DNA from: Bacteroidales bacterium
GTDB taxonomy: Bacteria > Bacteroidota > Bacteroidia > Bacteroidales > Muribaculaceae
Assembly (NCBI GenBank): GCA_004557565.1
Contig: SFGS01000001.1
Span: forward strand, 55,277-119,276
DNA: 64,000 nt
Direction: 5' to 3'
Under the pieces are notes generated by a model. That model saw only the letters and a list, made by a program, of their open reading frames with translations. It ran no database searches and was not told the origin of the DNA. Each line of letters opens with the position of its first letter. Positions within the stretch are counted from its first letter, which is position 1. Shown one piece after another: positions 44,952 to 53,408 of the stretch. A program made the position numbers and the translations under genes.

Positions 44952-45413
44952 ATGTCAGAAGTGATAGAAAAGAAACTTTTGTTGGATTCAAGGTATCTGC
45001 GCATGGCAAAAATATGGGCAGAAAATTCTTATTGCCAACGCCGCAAGGTGGGTGCTTTGCTCGTGAAGGATAAGATGATTATCTCAGATGGCTACAATGG
45101 CACTCCGCAAGGTTTTGAAAATGTTTGCGAAGATGAAGATGGCAATACCAAGTCGTATGTGCTACATGCCGAGGCGAATGCTATCACTAAAGTGGCGCAG
45201 AGCAGCAACAGCAGTAAAGATGCCACGTTATATGTCACCACTTCACCTTGCATTGAGTGTGCAAAGCTGATTATTCAGTCGGGCATTAAGCGTGTGGTTT
45301 TTTCTGAGCTCTATCGTCTTACCGATGGTGTGGAATTGCTCCAGCTTGCAGGAATTGAGTGTGTGCATTTGAAGGAAACCGGCAACGGTGAATATATAGA
45401 AAAGATTCTATGA
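44952..45413 (+). CDS. dCMP deaminase family protein
   Basis: A 153-aa zinc-dependent deaminase. Ligands and catalytic residues are seen as H72-A-E74 (VLHAEANAIT) and C100/C103 (TTSPCIECAKL). The insertion with NGTPQGFENVCEDEDG before the active site is typical of deoxycytidylate deaminases, which convert dCMP to dUMP for dTMP synthesis. Its stop overlaps the start of the S41 peptidase (ATGA), so translation is coupled. Confidence 0.92.
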   Translation: MSEVIEKKLLLDSRYLRMAKIWAENSYCQRRKVGALLVKDKMIISDGYNGTPQGFENVCEDEDGNTKSYVLHAEANAITKVAQSSNSSKDATLYVTTSPCIECAKLIIQSGIKRVVFSELYRLTDGVELLQLAGIECVHLKETGNGEYIEKIL

Positions 45414-47038
45414 TGAAAATTAATGATAAACAGACTCCCAACACCGTGTTTGTGCCATTGCTGATAGCTTTGGCATTGGTGGTTGGTATTTTTATAGGCA
45501 GCCGATTCGCTTCAAAGAAAACTATCGACCTCGACCGTAAAATCAACAATATTTTGGGCATCGTGGCTGATGAGTATGTGGAGAATGTGGATATGGATAG
45601 CCTTGTGGAGCTCACTATCCCTGACATCCTGGCACAGCTCGACCCCCACTCTTCCTACATTTCCGCTAAAGATTATGAAGCGGCAAATGAAGAGCTGAAT
45701 GGCAACTTCTGTGGTATTGGCATTTCATTCCAAGTGATGGAAGATACCATTAATGTGATTGAGGTGATTCCTGGTGGTCCCTCTGAGAAAGTGGGTATCG
45801 CAAATGGTGATAAAATCATTAGTGTGAATGGGAAAAACTTTACAGGCGTAAAGATTAACCCAAACACTGTTAAGGAGCAACTGCGAGGTCCGAAAAACTC
45901 AACCGTGAAACTCGGCATCAAGCGCCAAACTTCCGACAAAATTCTCTATTTCACCATCAAGCGTGGCGATATACCCATTAAATCGGTTGATGCGGCGTAT
46001 ATGATAGAGAAAAACACGGGTTATGTGAAAGTGAACCAGTTTGGTCGCACCACTTACGACGAGTTTGTAACAGCCTTGTCGATGCTGAAAAACGATGGAG
46101 CTAAACGATATATCGTCGACCTTCGGGGCAATGGCGGTGGTTATATGGAAATAGCCGTTGCAATGGCTAATGAGTTCTTGCCAAAGAACAACCTGATTGT
46201 TTCGACCAAAGGCCGGTACAAGAAATTCGACAGTTCCGTTTATAGCGACGGCAATGGCTCATATCAAGATGCTGAAATTGTGGTGCTGATTAATGAGTTT
46301 TCAGCCAGCGCAAGCGAGATTTTTGCTGGTGCTATTCAAGACAACGACCGAGGCTTGGTAATTGGCTCACGCTCGTTTGGTAAGGGATTGGTGCAAAGGG
46401 AATTTAGATTGTTTGACAACAGTGCTATTCGCCTCACCATCGCTCGTTACTACACACCTACTGGTCGCTGTATTCAAAAAGATTACAAACTTGGTCAAGC
46501 CGCCTACGAGCGTGAATTGCTTAACCGCTTCAATAATGGCGAACTCGATACTCAAGACAGCATTAAGGTGGATAAATCCAAATCGTTCAAGACGCCTCAC
46601 GGCCGCATCGTGTATGGTGGCGGTGGCATTATTCCTGACATTTTCGTGCCTCGCGACATCACAGGCTTCACTTCATACTATTATGCTGTGGTGAACGAAG
46701 GGCTCATTCAGAATTTTGTGCTCAAATATGTGGCAACCCACAAGTCGAAATTCAAGAATGCTGACGACTATAAAGATGTGATTCGTCTGCTTGACGACAA
46801 TACTACATTACTGAATAGCTTCGTGGAATTTGCATCGGCCCATAATGTGCCAGCACGCTGGTACTATATCAACCAGTCGCGCGACTTGATTCTTAACGAT
46901 TTGAAGGCGTTTATCGCAAGAGATTTGTTGGGTCAAAAGGCGTTCTACCCTATTTATAATCGCCACGACAAGACTATTGAGGCTGCGCTGAAAGCACTTA
47001 ATAAGCATAAAGCGGCATTCCCAATCACTGCTGACTGA
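45410..47038 (+). CDS. S41 family C-terminal processing peptidase
   Basis: A 542-aa exported protease with an N-terminal membrane/signal segment (FVPLLIALALVVGIFIGSRF), a PDZ domain (about 90-165: GIGISFQVMEDTINVIEVIP, ANGDKIISVNGKNF) and the S41 catalytic domain. The Ser-Lys dyad is Ser300 in SASASEI and Lys325 in FGKGLVQ. A C-terminal domain of about 150 residues follows. CtpA-type proteases trim or degrade periplasmic proteins. Overlaps the deaminase gene and is 6 bp before the cyclo-ligase. Confidence 0.92.
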   Translation: MMKINDKQTPNTVFVPLLIALALVVGIFIGSRFASKKTIDLDRKINNILGIVADEYVENVDMDSLVELTIPDILAQLDPHSSYISAKDYEAANEELNGNFCGIGISFQVMEDTINVIEVIPGGPSEKVGIANGDKIISVNGKNFTGVKINPNTVKEQLRGPKNSTVKLGIKRQTSDKILYFTIKRGDIPIKSVDAAYMIEKNTGYVKVNQFGRTTYDEFVTALSMLKNDGAKRYIVDLRGNGGGYMEIAVAMANEFLPKNNLIVSTKGRYKKFDSSVYSDGNGSYQDAEIVVLINEFSASASEIFAGAIQDNDRGLVIGSRSFGKGLVQREFRLFDNSAIRLTIARYYTPTGRCIQKDYKLGQAAYERELLNRFNNGELDTQDSIKVDKSKSFKTPHGRIVYGGGGIIPDIFVPRDITGFTSYYYAVVNEGLIQNFVLKYVATHKSKFKNADDYKDVIRLLDDNTTLLNSFVEFASAHNVPARWYYINQSRDLILNDLKAFIARDLLGQKAFYPIYNRHDKTIEAALKALNKHKAAFPITAD

Positions 47039-47044
47039 TATAAG

Positions 47045-47614
47045 ATGGACAAGGCTTCGATTAGAATACAGATGAAGGCAAAGAAGGCGTCTTTGTCGGC
47101 AGAAGATAAACAGAGGGAGGCAGACATGGTGCTTCGCTCCATCGAAAAAATGCCTTGTTTTCAAAAGGCACAATCGGTGCTGATGTACTACTCTTTGCCC
47201 GATGAATTGCCTACCCACAATTTCGTACAGAAATGGGCGGCTGAAAAGAAAGTGTATTTGCCAAGAGTGGTGGGCGATGAATTGGAGATTGCCATTTATG
47301 GCGAACTTGTTACCGACGGCAAATATGGGATTGAAGAGCCCACGGCTGCTTCTGTGTCGCCCGATGAAATCGATTTGGTGATTGTTCCTGCCGTGGCGCT
47401 CGATGCGAAAGGAAATCGCCTTGGCAGAGGCAAAGGTTATTACGACCGCTTGTTGCCCCAGTGCCCACAGGCTTATAAGATAGGCGTGGCATTAGAGTGC
47501 CAGTTACTTGAAGAGTTGCCAGTTGCCCCATTTGATGTGCCACTTGATGCCGTGCTTACTGCTTCAAACGAGATTATTATCACACCATTCAGCCAAGATA
47601 CTAAAGCTCTATGA
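47045..47614 (+). CDS. 5-formyltetrahydrofolate cyclo-ligase
   Basis: A 189-aa cytoplasmic enzyme that converts 5-formyl-THF to 5,10-methenyl-THF with ATP. The family signature LGRGKGYYDRLLPQ is present, with the N-terminal basic helix RIQMKAKKASLSAEDKQRE and the central YGIEEPTA. It overlaps the next gene by 4 bp. Confidence 0.92.
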   Translation: MDKASIRIQMKAKKASLSAEDKQREADMVLRSIEKMPCFQKAQSVLMYYSLPDELPTHNFVQKWAAEKKVYLPRVVGDELEIAIYGELVTDGKYGIEEPTAASVSPDEIDLVIVPAVALDAKGNRLGRGKGYYDRLLPQCPQAYKIGVALECQLLEELPVAPFDVPLDAVLTASNEIIITPFSQDTKAL

Positions 47615-48291
47615 TTGAAATTAAGAAAGATACGAAACTTCACGAAATCGTGCTGCTTGACCCCACTATCATCACTGTGTTTTATCGATTCGGTATTGTG
47701 TTGGGGCTGTCAGATAGCACCGTGGAATCAATTTGTGAAGAGAAGAAGATTGATATCGACTTTTTTCTTGCGATTCTGAACACCTATTTGTCGCCTTCGT
47801 ATTTCCCCGAAAATAAGATAAGAAATTTCAGCGCGTCGGATATCGTGAATTATCTTTCGCAAACCAATGTGTTCTATGAGAAGTTTCAAATTCCGAATAT
47901 TGAGCGTCACTTTGGCTTGCTACTGAAAAAGACGGAGTCGGCTAACAGTAATTTGGCACTGATGATGAAGTTTTTCGTAGAGGTAAAATCCGAACTTCTT
48001 CAGCGCATCTACGACGACCGTGAAAACTGGTTCCCACAGCTTCTTGCGCAATATTCAAAGAATCACGATGTGGTTTTAAATTATAAGAAAGTAGATGAAA
48101 GCGATTCGATTGAGGATAAAATCGACGACCTGATAAATATGTTTGTGATTCACCTCAAAGGTGATTACGACCACAATTTGTGTCAGGCGGTGCTGATTTC
48201 ACTTGTTAATTTCAAAAAAGACATTACGCAAAACAATCGCATTCGCAATCGCATTCTCAAACCTTTTTCACAAGCTCTCCATATTGAGTAG
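47611..48291 (+). CDS. Diverged hemerythrin/ScdA-like protein
   Basis: A 226-aa protein. The N-terminal part (LDPTIITVFYRFGIVLGLSD, STVESICEEKKID) corresponds to the DUF542/ScdA_N-like segment of Bacteroidetes hemerythrin-domain proteins, but without a Cys pair. The C-terminal helical part aligns with a hemerythrin bundle: IERHFGLLL keeps one His (H100), while positions that are His or Glu in relatives read RIYDDRENWFP, VDESDSIEDKI and NNRIRNRILKP. Most di-iron ligands therefore seem lost. It overlaps the cyclo-ligase gene (ATGA) and precedes a LuxR-type gene by 5 bp, the same pairing as in relatives. Role: possibly sensing or repair of oxidative/nitrosative damage in the ancestors; here unclear. 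Confidence 0.6.
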   Translation: MIEIKKDTKLHEIVLLDPTIITVFYRFGIVLGLSDSTVESICEEKKIDIDFFLAILNTYLSPSYFPENKIRNFSASDIVNYLSQTNVFYEKFQIPNIERHFGLLLKKTESANSNLALMMKFFVEVKSELLQRIYDDRENWFPQLLAQYSKNHDVVLNYKKVDESDSIEDKIDDLINMFVIHLKGDYDHNLCQAVLISLVNFKKDITQNNRIRNRILKPFSQALHIE

Positions 48292-48296
48292 GAATT

Positions 48297-48833
48297 ATGC
48301 CAAAGAATATAGCAATAATTATGCGCAACAGATTGGAGGCATTAGGTTTGTCAAACCTACTCTCCTATCATTACGATGCCCAGTCGGTGTTGTACTCCAC
48401 ACTCGATGAGGTGCCGGCTTCCCAGCGTGAGAAATTTAAGGTGTATATCACTTCGGCTAATGAATTTCTTGCGAATTTGTCATTCTTCATGCCACATAAT
48501 GAGCAAACGCTGATTGTGTCAGACACATTGTCGGGTGACGGATATAATGTGGTTTCGCCAACTGCCGACGAAACCGAGATTCTGGCAAAATTTGAGCCGT
48601 TTTTTCACGAAACATGTGGCGACGATAACCAAATACGCCTTACACAACGTGAAACAATGGTGCTGCAACTCGTGGTTGAAGGACTGATTAATAAAGAGAT
48701 AGCCGACCGCCTGAATATCAGCATTAATACCGTGCTTACCCACCGCAAAAACATTTCTGCAAAATTGGGCATCAAAAGTGTGTCGGGACTGAGTGTGTAT
48801 GCCATTATGAATGGTATTGTTTCTCCCAAGTAG
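48297..48833 (+). CDS. LuxR-type DNA-binding regulator
   Basis: A 178-aa protein with a C-terminal LuxR/GerE helix-turn-helix (LTQRETMVLQLVVEGLINKE, IADRLNISINTVLTHRKNIS, then AKLGIKSVSGLSVY). The N-terminal about 105 residues look like a degenerate receiver domain: no clear acidic pocket or phosphoacceptor Asp is visible, so it is probably not regulated by phosphorylation. It follows the hemerythrin-like gene by 5 bp and the two probably work together. Followed by a bidirectional terminator. Confidence 0.85.
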   Translation: MPKNIAIIMRNRLEALGLSNLLSYHYDAQSVLYSTLDEVPASQREKFKVYITSANEFLANLSFFMPHNEQTLIVSDTLSGDGYNVVSPTADETEILAKFEPFFHETCGDDNQIRLTQRETMVLQLVVEGLINKEIADRLNISINTVLTHRKNISAKLGIKSVSGLSVYAIMNGIVSPK

Positions 48834-48861
48834 AAATACGACAAACGTTGATGATAAAAAC

Positions 48862-48893
48862 AAATCGAGATGGCCATTTAGCCATCTCGATTT
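48862..48893. terminator. Bidirectional terminator (LuxR / glgP)
   Basis: AAATCGAGATGGC at 48862-48874 pairs perfectly with GCCATCTCGATTT at 48881-48893 around a 6-nt loop, with T-runs on the plus strand. Confidence 0.85.
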
Positions 48894-48926
48894 TTATTAG
48901 TGTGTCACAATGTTTGTGATTTCTGC

Positions 48927-51482
48927 TTAAATCCACTTCATGTAAGCGAAGTCTTGACGGTGTGGAAGTTTTTCGTTCCATGGGAATACACGGATGCCGA
49001 AACGGAACACACCTGAATCCTTGGTGTTTTGCTTCATGTGGTAAGTGAGTACATCACCTTCTTCAGCCACAACATCGAATGGAATTACGCGGTGGAACTT
49101 CTGTTGACCATCTTCTTCGCGGTAGATAACGAGTTCTACGCCAAGATCCTTGCCCAATCCTGCGGTGTCGAGTTTGATGGTGGCTTCGATTGGTTCACCG
49201 TCGTTGGTTGAGTTGTTGAGTGATTCGCTGAGTTGAACATCCACTGCGTGAACATTGTCCCACTTTTCAACCACATTTTCTTTCCATGCCACGATTTCCT
49301 TAGCCACAGCATAGTTGTTGGCTTTGAGCTTCTTGCTGCGAGCAGCTTCCTTGCTGTAGAAACGGTCGATATAGTCACGGATCATGCGCGACATAGTGTA
49401 ATGTGGAGCGATAGTTGCGATAGAACGCTTCACGTATTGAATCCAGTTTGGAGAGTAGCCACAAGAGTTCTTAGCGAAGTAAAGTGGAATAATCTCGTTT
49501 TCAAGCATTGAATAGATAGTGGCAGCGTCGAGTTTGTCTTGTTGTGCTTGGTCTTGGTAAGTGCGCTTTGCAGTAAGAGCCCAACCAGCACCTTCGCGAT
49601 AACCTTCATACCACCAACCGTCGAGCACTGAGAAGTTGAGCACGCCGTTCATTTCAGCTTTTTCGCCAGAAGTGCCAGATGCTTCGAGTGGACGGGTTGG
49701 AGTGTTCAACCAAATATCCACACCAGTGATAAGACGTTTAGAAACGGTCATATCGTAGTTTTCGAGGAAGATAATCTTACCGAGGAATTGTGGCATCTTA
49801 GAGATTTCAACAATTCGGCGAATCAAGTCCTTACCTGCGCCATCAGCTGGGTGAGCTTTACCTGCGTAGATGAATTGAACAGGGAATTGTGGGTTGTTGA
49901 CGATTTTTTCCAGACGGTCGAGGTCGGAGAACAAAAGGTGAGCACGCTTGTAAGTGGCGAAGCGGCGAGCAAAACCAATCAAGAGTGCGTTAGGGTTGAT
50001 TTTGTCAACAATCGACATGATGCGAGTTGGATCGCCTTGATTCTTCAACCAAGTTTCGCTAAAGTCGCGCTTAACGAAGTTGATGAACTTGTTCTTCAGA
50101 CGCATACGCATTTCCCATACATCTTCATCTGGAGTTTTGAGGATTGGAGCCCAAGTTCTTTCGTCTTCTTGGCGTTCTGCAAAGTCGGCACCAAATTGTT
50201 CGCTGTAGAATTCTTTCCATTCCGAAGCTGCCCATGTAGGCATGTGCACACCGTTGGTTACATAACCCACGTGTGATTCTTCAGGAGCGTAGCCTTTCCA
50301 TACGCCTTGGAACATCTTCTTTGACACTTCGCCGTGGAGCCAGCTCACACCATTTGCTTCTTGGCAAGTGTTCAATGCAAACACGCTCATAGAGAAACGT
50401 TCTTGGCTATCGGGGTTTTCACGACCCATGTTCATCAAGTCGGCCCATGAAATACCGAGTTTTGCTGGGAATTCACCCATATATTTGCCGAAGAGACCTT
50501 CGTCGAAATAGTCGTGACCAGCAGGAACTGGAGTGTGAACTGTATAGAGTGATGATGCTCTAACCACTTCAAGTGCTTCGTTGAAGCTTAATTTGTCGTC
50601 TTGTACATAGTCAACGAGGCGTTGGAGGTTCAAGAGTGCTGCGTGACCTTCGTTGCAGTGGTAGATTTCATTCTTAATGCCGAGTTTCTTCAACATCAAC
50701 ACACCACCAATACCGAGCAGGTATTCTTGCTTGATGCGGTTTTCCCAGTCGCCACCATAGAGTTGGTGAGTGATTGGACGGTCCCATTCGCTATTCAAGT
50801 CGATGTCGGTGTCGAGCAAATAGAGCTTCATACGACCAACATTCACACGCCAGATGTTAGCGAAAATGGTGCGGCCAGGGTAAGGCACTTCAAGAATCAT
50901 TTGCTTGCCAGTTTCATCAAGAACAGGCTCGATTGGAAGCTGGTTGAAGTTTTGTGCCTCGTAGTTAGCGATTTGCTGACCATCGAGAGAAAGTGACTGG
51001 GTGAAATAGCCGTAACGGTAGAGGAAACCAACAGCGGTCATGTTAACACAGCGGTCAGATGCTTCCTTAATGTAGTCACCAGCCAAGATGCCAAGACCTC
51101 CAGAATAGATTTTGAGTGCGCTGCACAAACCGTATTCCATGCTGAAGTAGGACACTGATGGAATGTCGGTGCGCATTGGCACTTTCATGTAATCCTTGAA
51201 ATTGTTGTACACGCAGTTGATGCGGTCCATCATTTCCTTGTCTTTAACGATTTCGTCAAAGCGTTCATAGGTCATTTTTTGAAGCATCAAAACAGGATTT
51301 TCGCCAGTTTCGCGCCACAAGTCACGGTCTAAATCGTGGAACAAAGTTTTACCTTCGCTGTTCCATACCCACCACAGGTTCTTAGAGAGTTCTTCAAGCA
51401 TTTTCAGTTTGGCAGGAAGTGCCGACTTCACTGTAATGCTTCTCCAAGTAGGTGTGTTAGTGTTGTTAACTTTAATTTTCAT
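48927..51482 (-). CDS. glgP: Alpha-glucan (glycogen) phosphorylase
   Basis: An 851-aa PLP enzyme that releases glucose-1-phosphate from glycogen. The N-terminus carries the DUF3417-like region (LEELSKNLWWVWNSEGKTLF) found in the short, non-classical bacterial phosphorylases. The PLP region reads LEASGTSGEKAEMNGVLNFS, with the Lys that binds the cofactor; other conserved blocks are YFSMEYGLCSALKIYSGGLG and FARRFATYKRA. It lies 61 bp after glycogen synthase on the same strand, so storage and mobilisation enzymes are co-expressed. Confidence 0.93.
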   Translation of the reverse strand: MKIKVNNTNTPTWRSITVKSALPAKLKMLEELSKNLWWVWNSEGKTLFHDLDRDLWRETGENPVLMLQKMTYERFDEIVKDKEMMDRINCVYNNFKDYMKVPMRTDIPSVSYFSMEYGLCSALKIYSGGLGILAGDYIKEASDRCVNMTAVGFLYRYGYFTQSLSLDGQQIANYEAQNFNQLPIEPVLDETGKQMILEVPYPGRTIFANIWRVNVGRMKLYLLDTDIDLNSEWDRPITHQLYGGDWENRIKQEYLLGIGGVLMLKKLGIKNEIYHCNEGHAALLNLQRLVDYVQDDKLSFNEALEVVRASSLYTVHTPVPAGHDYFDEGLFGKYMGEFPAKLGISWADLMNMGRENPDSQERFSMSVFALNTCQEANGVSWLHGEVSKKMFQGVWKGYAPEESHVGYVTNGVHMPTWAASEWKEFYSEQFGADFAERQEDERTWAPILKTPDEDVWEMRMRLKNKFINFVKRDFSETWLKNQGDPTRIMSIVDKINPNALLIGFARRFATYKRAHLLFSDLDRLEKIVNNPQFPVQFIYAGKAHPADGAGKDLIRRIVEISKMPQFLGKIIFLENYDMTVSKRLITGVDIWLNTPTRPLEASGTSGEKAEMNGVLNFSVLDGWWYEGYREGAGWALTAKRTYQDQAQQDKLDAATIYSMLENEIIPLYFAKNSCGYSPNWIQYVKRSIATIAPHYTMSRMIRDYIDRFYSKEAARSKKLKANNYAVAKEIVAWKENVVEKWDNVHAVDVQLSESLNNSTNDGEPIEATIKLDTAGLGKDLGVELVIYREEDGQQKFHRVIPFDVVAEEGDVLTYHMKQNTKDSGVFRFGIRVFPWNEKLPHRQDFAYMKWI

Positions 51483-51543
51483 TTTAAACTATATTATGTT
51501 TTTTCGTTTTTTTTCAAATAAACAAAAAGAATTATTCTTGATA

Positions 51544-53190
51544 TTACTGACGGCTTTTGGCTGCTTCTAACGCGAGGCTGTAAGCAGTGTCGTAATAGGT
51601 GATGAAGTGGCTCCAAAGTGCCATCTTTGCCGTTTTTTGTGCGGCTCTGCTCATTTTTCGCCATTCGGTGGGTTTGAGCGCAAACACATTCATGATGCCT
51701 TGCGCTACGGTCATCACTGTGTGGCTGTAGTTGGAGTCGGTACGGTGAATTACCTCTACCCCCACCTTCTTAGGCTCCATGCCTTGCGATTTTGCCACCC
51801 ATTGTCCAAAACCAGCCAAGTCGGTGGTGATGGTAGGCACGGCAAAAGCCACACTCTCAAGCGGAGTGTAGCCCCATGGCTCATAATATGATGGGAAAAT
51901 GGTCAGGTCAAAACCAATCAGCAAATCGTAGTAGCTCATATTGAAGATGCCGTCGTTGCCATTGAGGTATGATGGCACATAAATCACCTTCACTTTGTCG
52001 TAGCTTTCGTTGCGCAATCCCAAATAGTTGAGTTTGCCGTAGATGTTGTCGGATTCGAAGTTGTGAATGCTGTGAGTGATGATTGGATCGAACAGCTTGG
52101 TGCTGCAATTTCCATCCTCAATAGCTTCCATCAAGTCGGCTCTTGGTGCATCGGTCCAGCCTGGCACGGTGATAAATGCAATGATTTTACGATTTGAGTC
52201 TTTAAGTTTGTTCAACTCGTAGCGCACCACGTTAAGCGCATCGATGCCTACGTCCAAACCCTTGTTTCTGAATTCGCATCTGCCTGATGTGGCAAGCAAG
52301 AATGTGTCGGAGTCGTATTTTTCGCCTGTAAGCGCAGAAGCCACTTGCAGAAGCTTCTTTCGTGCGGCATCACGACCCTCATCGTATTTCGCACCTTTGG
52401 GAACGAAGTTGAGCTCAAAGCCGTTTGGTGTCACAATCGGTTTGCGTTCAAGGAGTTGCTCGCACTCTCTGGCGGTCACGTCGCTCACAGTGGTGAATGC
52501 GTCGGCATTTTGCGCTGCTGCTTTTTCGAGCGAGTGCTTTGATTCCATGTTCAACTCTTTCGCCATCTGATCGCCATTGTAGCCGCTCATATAGTCGTAG
52601 AGGGGCTTGCCATTGCCACAGATGCTGCGGCCTATGCTTGTGGCGTGGGTGGTGAACACAGTTGCCACCTGTGGGAGATATGCCTTCACATAAAGCAATC
52701 CCATGCCAGTGGTCCATTCGTCGAAATGTGCAATAATTTTCTTTCCGTCGTTTTTCTTGAATTTTACGAGGCTCTCAATCACGAGTGCAGAGCCGTAGGC
52801 GAAAGCGCAGGCTTCATCATAGTCGCCGTATGCGTGCAGTGAGTCAACTTTGAAGTTTTCCCACATTTTTGCGTAAAGTTCGTTTTTGTATTGGAAGAGT
52901 GATTTGAAATCAACAAGTATGGCAATTGGTTTGCCTGGAATGTTCCATCTGCCCACTCTCACAGTCATGCCTGCCGGAAAACTCACAGTGGCTTTCCAAT
53001 CGGCAAGCAGAGTCTTCGACTCGGTGAAGAATGGCGACTCGTTGTCCTTAGTCCAAATGTCTGGACCTATGAAGATGACCTTGTCTTTATGCTGCTGTTG
53101 AAGTGTCTTCGCTTTTGTTGAAAGCACAGCATAAATCCCTCCTACTTTGTTGCAAACTTCCCAACTTGTTTCAAATAATAGGTCAAACAT
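51544..53190 (-). CDS. Glycogen synthase (GYS/GT3-like)
   Basis: A 548-aa glycosyltransferase starting MFDLLFETSWEVCNKVGGIY, the eukaryotic-type (GT3) glycogen synthase N-terminus with the nucleotide-sugar loop KVGGIY. The C-terminal catalytic block IFPSYYEPWGYTPLESVAFA contains the conserved Glu pair region. It extends alpha-1,4-glucan from UDP- or ADP-glucose; donor preference cannot be read from sequence. Typical of Bacteroidetes. First gene of the gys-glgP pair. Confidence 0.9.
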   Translation of the reverse strand: MFDLLFETSWEVCNKVGGIYAVLSTKAKTLQQQHKDKVIFIGPDIWTKDNESPFFTESKTLLADWKATVSFPAGMTVRVGRWNIPGKPIAILVDFKSLFQYKNELYAKMWENFKVDSLHAYGDYDEACAFAYGSALVIESLVKFKKNDGKKIIAHFDEWTTGMGLLYVKAYLPQVATVFTTHATSIGRSICGNGKPLYDYMSGYNGDQMAKELNMESKHSLEKAAAQNADAFTTVSDVTARECEQLLERKPIVTPNGFELNFVPKGAKYDEGRDAARKKLLQVASALTGEKYDSDTFLLATSGRCEFRNKGLDVGIDALNVVRYELNKLKDSNRKIIAFITVPGWTDAPRADLMEAIEDGNCSTKLFDPIITHSIHNFESDNIYGKLNYLGLRNESYDKVKVIYVPSYLNGNDGIFNMSYYDLLIGFDLTIFPSYYEPWGYTPLESVAFAVPTITTDLAGFGQWVAKSQGMEPKKVGVEVIHRTDSNYSHTVMTVAQGIMNVFALKPTEWRKMSRAAQKTAKMALWSHFITYYDTAYSLALEAAKSRQ

Positions 53191-53349
53191 TTTAGAATAA
53201 TAATCTTATTTAACTATGTGCAAAGGTAGTAAAAAAAAACAAATAAACTCTGATATTTGTGTTTTATCGGATTGATAATCATGCAATCGTTTGCCTAAAA
53301 TTTTTAAATTTGGAATAATATTCTGTGTTTTGCTACTTGCGTGATACAA

Positions 53350-53384
53350 AAAATCCCAACACCACTTTCGTGGGTTGGGATTTT
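53350..53384 (-). terminator. dnaK terminator
   Basis: AAAATCCCAAC at 53350-53360 pairs with GTTGGGATTTT at 53374-53384, with an inner CCAC/GTGG pair; T-run on the minus strand. Confidence 0.8.
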
Positions 53385-53408
53385 GTTGCTTTTTTGAAGT
53401 TTTATGGT

